Below, one piece after another: positions 60,084 through 64,000 of a stretch of DNA of 64,000 bases (the stretch's first letter is position 1; each line of letters opens with the position of its first letter). The notes below the pieces were generated by a model. The model was not told where the DNA came from. It worked only from the letters and a program-made list of their open reading frames with translations, and made no database searches. Source of the DNA: Apostichopus japonicus (Eukaryota; Echinodermata; Holothuroidea; Aspidochirotida; Stichopodidae). The translations under genes and the position numbers were made by a program. Location: positions 10,319,001 to 10,383,000 of the forward strand of contig NC_092563.1 of assembly GCF_037975245.1 (NCBI RefSeq). The letters are read 5' to 3'.

Positions 60084-63000
60084 GTAGGTTCACCTCATCA
60101 AAACCGTTTGATTTGTTGTGCCCGGGTTCTATCCTTTGTTAATTTTCTTAAAAGTACCTCATCAAAAATATATTCCCATCTCAACGTCAATGACTTGTTA
60201 AAAATGAAATTACAAAGTTTATAAAACAGGCTGAATTGCTGAGGGTTGTTTAACTTGACGTATGTACTTTTACTCAGCGGAATTAATGTTTCACGTCTTG
60301 ATCTGTTGCCATTATTGAAATGGGAATTAAAAATAACTTCGATTTATCGAAATCCTTTCTGGAAAGATGTGTTTCAGTCAGCCTTTTGTTTCTTTAATAA
60401 TTTAAGCCATCCTGACTCTTTAAATGATGATAATTTAATTCTTAGCCAGCCAATTTGGAACAATAGCTCTATTTTGGTTGATAATAAGCCTGTATGCTAT
60501 CGCCACTGGATTCATGAAGGAATTATTTTTATCAATGATTTGATCAATGAGAAAGGTTCTTTTTATAATTTTGACCTCTTTGTTAAAGTTTTTCTGTTGC
60601 GTGTAAATTTCTTGAATATTACAGTATAAACGATAAAGATCCTTATTTTGTTTTAAATACCGATCATAGCTTGATAATCCAGTAAATAGTTTTGTTAATG
60701 TCACACCTTGTGACCGTACAGGTAGCTTGTACTGTAAGTCTGTCTAAGACAAAATGTTGAACTCGACAGACTTTAAACATAAATATTATTCAAAATGTTG
60801 TGAGACCCCGAGCGTTTTAGAGGATTCTTGGTCTGTATAAGCTCAGTTCCATTTCTTTGTACAAATGACGTACAGCTAAGGTGGTTTCAATATAGAATAC
60901 TTCACAGGATTATCCCGGCTAATAAATATCTTAATATTATAAATGTCATCACGTGATTCCTTCATGCAAAGCATATGATTCGAAACAATGTAAATAAAAG
61001 TTCACTTTAAGCTTGTTTAATTAGAATATAGTCTTTGTACTTTTTTTGCCATTGACACGGAAATAATTCAATATATGTTTTCTTGATTGTGGGTTTTTAG
61101 AATGATTTGGAAGTTTTTACATTATAGAAATAAAAAAAATAATAAAAAATCGGCGTTTTTCCATAACTTATTGATTTCACGGTACACATAATTGTAATCT
61201 AAGGTATCTTACCAACTGGAGCACGGTCACCCCAGACGACAACTGAGTCTGTGACCCTAGGAGTAGCAATTCTGCCTCATCTCTGATCTCTCAAGTAATA
61301 AACAACAGTATGTTTTCTTTACCAGAAACCAAAAATGTAACCTCATATATATCCAATGCTAGGCCACAAGACCCCCATTTTTGTCGCTTTTTACAAAATC
61401 CGACTCCACGTGCCCAGAAATTCTTAGAGTGGGGTAAACTACCAGCCATCAAAAACACAGAAGTTGCAACTTTCTTTGAATTTCTACTGTTCGATTAATC
61501 CTGTTTCCGTTACTTCTTCGGATGCTATCCAAAAGCTTTTCCTGGGATTGACAACTTAACAATGCCGGCCAAATGCTTAGACGTTTTGACTTGCTCACTT
61601 TGGAACCACATGGCTTTAATGGCTTTTCGAATATTTATTTAAGCACTTGTTTTCCCAAAATTCCTACTAATATAACTCCTTGTACTGGTAATTGCTATAA
61701 ATAATTAAGATTCCAACTCATAATTGCTTTTCGATCCATCCATTCTTTTTGGTCCCATAAACACCTTACCATCGGGCCGCAACCACCATTATTGTCCTGG
61801 TGGCTATATAAGATGTTATTTCGTCAAGGAGGAGGGTATCCCTCCCCATTGACAAAATGTGGATGCTTCTTCGATGCAAATGGTGTAATATTTTTTCAGC
61901 TTTTGAAACAGACTAGGAAGTACCGCACATATCTACTATACACTATATGCTTGTTTGTAATATTGTGCCAGTATAGGGGGAGGGGAGGGTGGGGGCGGTG
62001 ATCACTCTTGACATTACTCTTGGTACCCACCCCGATGTTTGCGCCCTTGCTCGACATGATGTGATTTGTACAACATTTTGAGTGACACCTTTGGACAGAC
62101 TAGTGGAACATGTTAACCCACCTCTAGGACTCATAACTGGTTTCTCTCTCTACTGAATATTCAAGCCGCTAATCATCAATCCTCCCTTTGAAAATTTACT
62201 GAGACGGCACATGTACAGTACTTCTGAACACTAGCATGAATTCGTACTGACGTACACTCCTTCCCTTCTCTCCCTCCCCCCTCCCCTCTTCCCCCCCCCC
62301 CAATCCTCTTAATCTGGAGGAAGGAAAACTGCATGGTGTCCTTCAAAGTTTATACTGCTTGACTTATGGAAACATCCATAAACCAACATGTCTCGTGTCC
62401 TTATTTTCATGTATTTACTCCAGAATGTGCCGTAAATCAATGTCCTGGAGGTGAGACGTGCTTCGATCGAAATGTTGACGCTCAACCAAGCTTTGTATGT
62501 GAATGTGATGCACCTACCGAAATGGGTTACAACTGTCTGACTCCCACTGCAGGTAGGTTTTTATGTTTTAATGTTTTTAAGAATATGAATATAAACTTAT
62601 GAAGAACATACGCTTGGGCGAAATCATGTGTAATGCGTATGTTTTCAACGGAGAGATAAAGACGCATAGATGTCCATCAACTACAACACTACATGATATT
62701 GTAACGGCCATATTGTTGTTAGTATGGAAAGCAATTTGCAACTGATTGTGGTGATAATCAGCTGCAAACGAAGCAATGAAGTATGAATATGTACAAGTAT
62801 GTCAATATTCCACGAGATGTCTGTGTGTGTGTTGGGGGGGGGGGCAGGGTGCGGGTGATATGTTGACCAGCTTCTGCAATCAAAACTAAACCTCTCAAGC
62901 GCCATAGCCGCGAACACCACCCTCTAGAAACAATGTTGTGTCGACATTTTGTCCAAACAAAAACGAAATATATTCCAGTAAAATTTAAACTTGTTGAGAT

Positions 63001-63927
63001 AACCGGCAACATGTTTGGATGAAATGTCCATTTCTGGGTGTACTGCCCTTTCCCCACTAAATATAATTCAGACCAACATGTACCGTATGTCCGTAAGATT
63101 GAGATCGGTTTCTTGAACAAAACCAACTGTAGACTGAATTACAGCGCCATATGATATACATAGCCAGCTATTGATAATCCTTATTACTTTTTGGGGGAGT
63201 GTGAAGTTAACTACAGCAGTGCTAACTAAACACTTTGGTGCTTCTGGAGGTACCATGTGGTTGGACCACCTCCGTGGACACCACCTCCATCTATAGTTTT
63301 TACTTAGTTTCCCTTGCGGGATGAAAATTGACCTCCCACATCGGCCAATGGGATGATCCGGTATAACGATACTTTGAGATGGACCATTATAATAATCTAT
63401 TCTTGTTGAACTCCAACAGTATTTGACAAGTACAACCTTTCTGGTAATTCATCGGAGCTAGCTTGCAGTCAAGGCTGTCCTTGACCTAATCTCGAATGGG
63501 GTGGGGTCGTGGGGGGGGGGAACCTCTTCTTTTGTCGCATAGTGTTATATATGTGACCCTGTTCTGTTGTAGAATCATTGTTCAACCAGTAGCATTTGTC
63601 TGGTACCATGTAAGTGCTACCCGGACATCCACAGTTGCACCATTGGAAAAGTGAAGCTTATCAATCCCAGATAGTGAACTGTCGAGAATTCTGTCCTATA
63701 ACTTTAGTTTCAGTTAACTTAAGAATTCTATTTTATGGACTTTCACACAAGGAAGAATCCAATTAAGGATTTAAAATGAGCGACGTTTCTTTTGTCAATG
63801 TGTAAAAGTAATGATTTCGCTGGTAGTCATCTCGCAGTTTCCTTTGCATAAGCATAAAGTATTGTCAAATAAATAACCTCTTTTGTATATATGTTCGTCA
63901 TTCTCTACAGGTGTTTCCGTGAGTTAG
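60017..63927 (+). CDS. Small secreted protein with a single EGF-like domain
   Basis: Exons 60017-60083, 62424-62552 and 63911-63927 join in phase 1 to 213 nt: 70 codons plus stop. Residues 1-22 (MATSLRLFAFITITIFGLSL, then AQ) form a signal peptide. Residues 23-65 hold six cysteines at 24, 29, 35, 48, 50 and 60, the EGF spacing C-x4-C-x5-C-x12-C-x-C-x9-C, with GY before the last Cys. The EGF module sits in its own phase 1-1 exon, typical of shuffled extracellular modules. The last exon adds GVSVS. An alternative last exon at 63,573-63,592 would add ESLFNQ. The start has a good context (ACCAAAATGG). Function and receptor are unknown. More exons beyond the window cannot be excluded. Confidence 0.68.
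60246..60960 (+). mobile_element. LINE ORF2 fragment (L1/Tx1-like), in intron 1 of the EGF gene
   Basis: The first frame (60,246-60,629) contains NPFWKDVFQSAF, DDNLILSQPIWNNSSI and HEGIIFINDLINEKGSFYNF, typical of the segment downstream of RT in L1/Tx1 ORF2. After interruptions, 60,860-60,955 reads QLRWFQYRILHRIIPANKYL, the next conserved stretch of the same proteins. Broken by frameshifts and stops. A further frame at 61,310-61,498 might belong to it (weak). Confidence 0.75.
62424..62552 (+). CDS. EGF protein exon 2 (EGF-like domain)
   Basis: 43 codons between a TTTACTCCAG acceptor and a GTAGGT donor, phase 1 at both ends, six cysteines. Confidence 0.78.
63911..63927 (+). CDS. EGF protein terminal exon (tentative)
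   Basis: After TCATTCTCTACAG the frame reads four codons and a TAG. Too short to be sure; 63,573-63,592 is an alternative with a similar outcome. Confidence 0.4.
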
Positions 63928-64000
63928 TCCACTGCAGAACCTTTCATAAATATATATCTTTCCGTTTATGAGTAGCAATGTTTGTGCATAACAAGGATCG

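Overview
This looks like a window of AT-rich nuclear DNA from an animal. Genes are split by kilobase-scale introns with GT/AG borders. Intergenic and intronic space is filled with TA microsatellites, minisatellites, SINE/LINE relics and short terminal-inverted-repeat (TIR) elements. The repeat style suggests a marine invertebrate, possibly a deuterostome, but nothing here fixes the species. All calls come from reading the sequence; no search was run.

Left part (1-18,800): the window opens in a tRNA-headed repeat that carries a complete hammerhead ribozyme core (118-158) and is reiterated after 300 bp. Next come a 2.8-kb TG...CA element flanked by a 4-bp duplication, a hAT-like MITE with a perfect 8-bp target duplication, a decayed HECT-domain (G2E3-like) pseudogene (about 10.4-11.2 kb), a SINE, a LINE tail, a 1.24-kb GAT/GGT/GAC trinucleotide array, and a reverse-strand CR1-like LINE fragment that abuts the array.

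Centre (19,098-33,770): one apparently intact gene on the + strand encodes an SLC7-type amino acid transporter light chain. Eight coding exons join in frame to 492 codons, with the heavy-chain-linking cysteine and the GTGIF motif present. Its introns hold TIR elements, (TA)n, a G-rich tract, a solo-LTR-like copy of the left-hand element, and a 2.1-kb 37-bp minisatellite in the last intron.

Right part (34,000-59,900): no convincing host gene was found. There are four further hAT-like MITEs with perfect 8-bp duplications, two large inverted-repeat pairs, a second tRNA-headed repeat related to the one at the left end but without the ribozyme, a 27-bp minisatellite, and a TACGTACG array. Right edge (60,017-63,927): a small gene for a secreted single-EGF-domain protein (signal-peptide exon, EGF exon, short last exon) with an L1/Tx1-like LINE relic in its first intron.

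The two host genes appear unrelated: an exchanger light chain of the plasma membrane and a small secreted EGF peptide. The most interesting content is the ribozyme-bearing repeat and the well-preserved MITE insertions.
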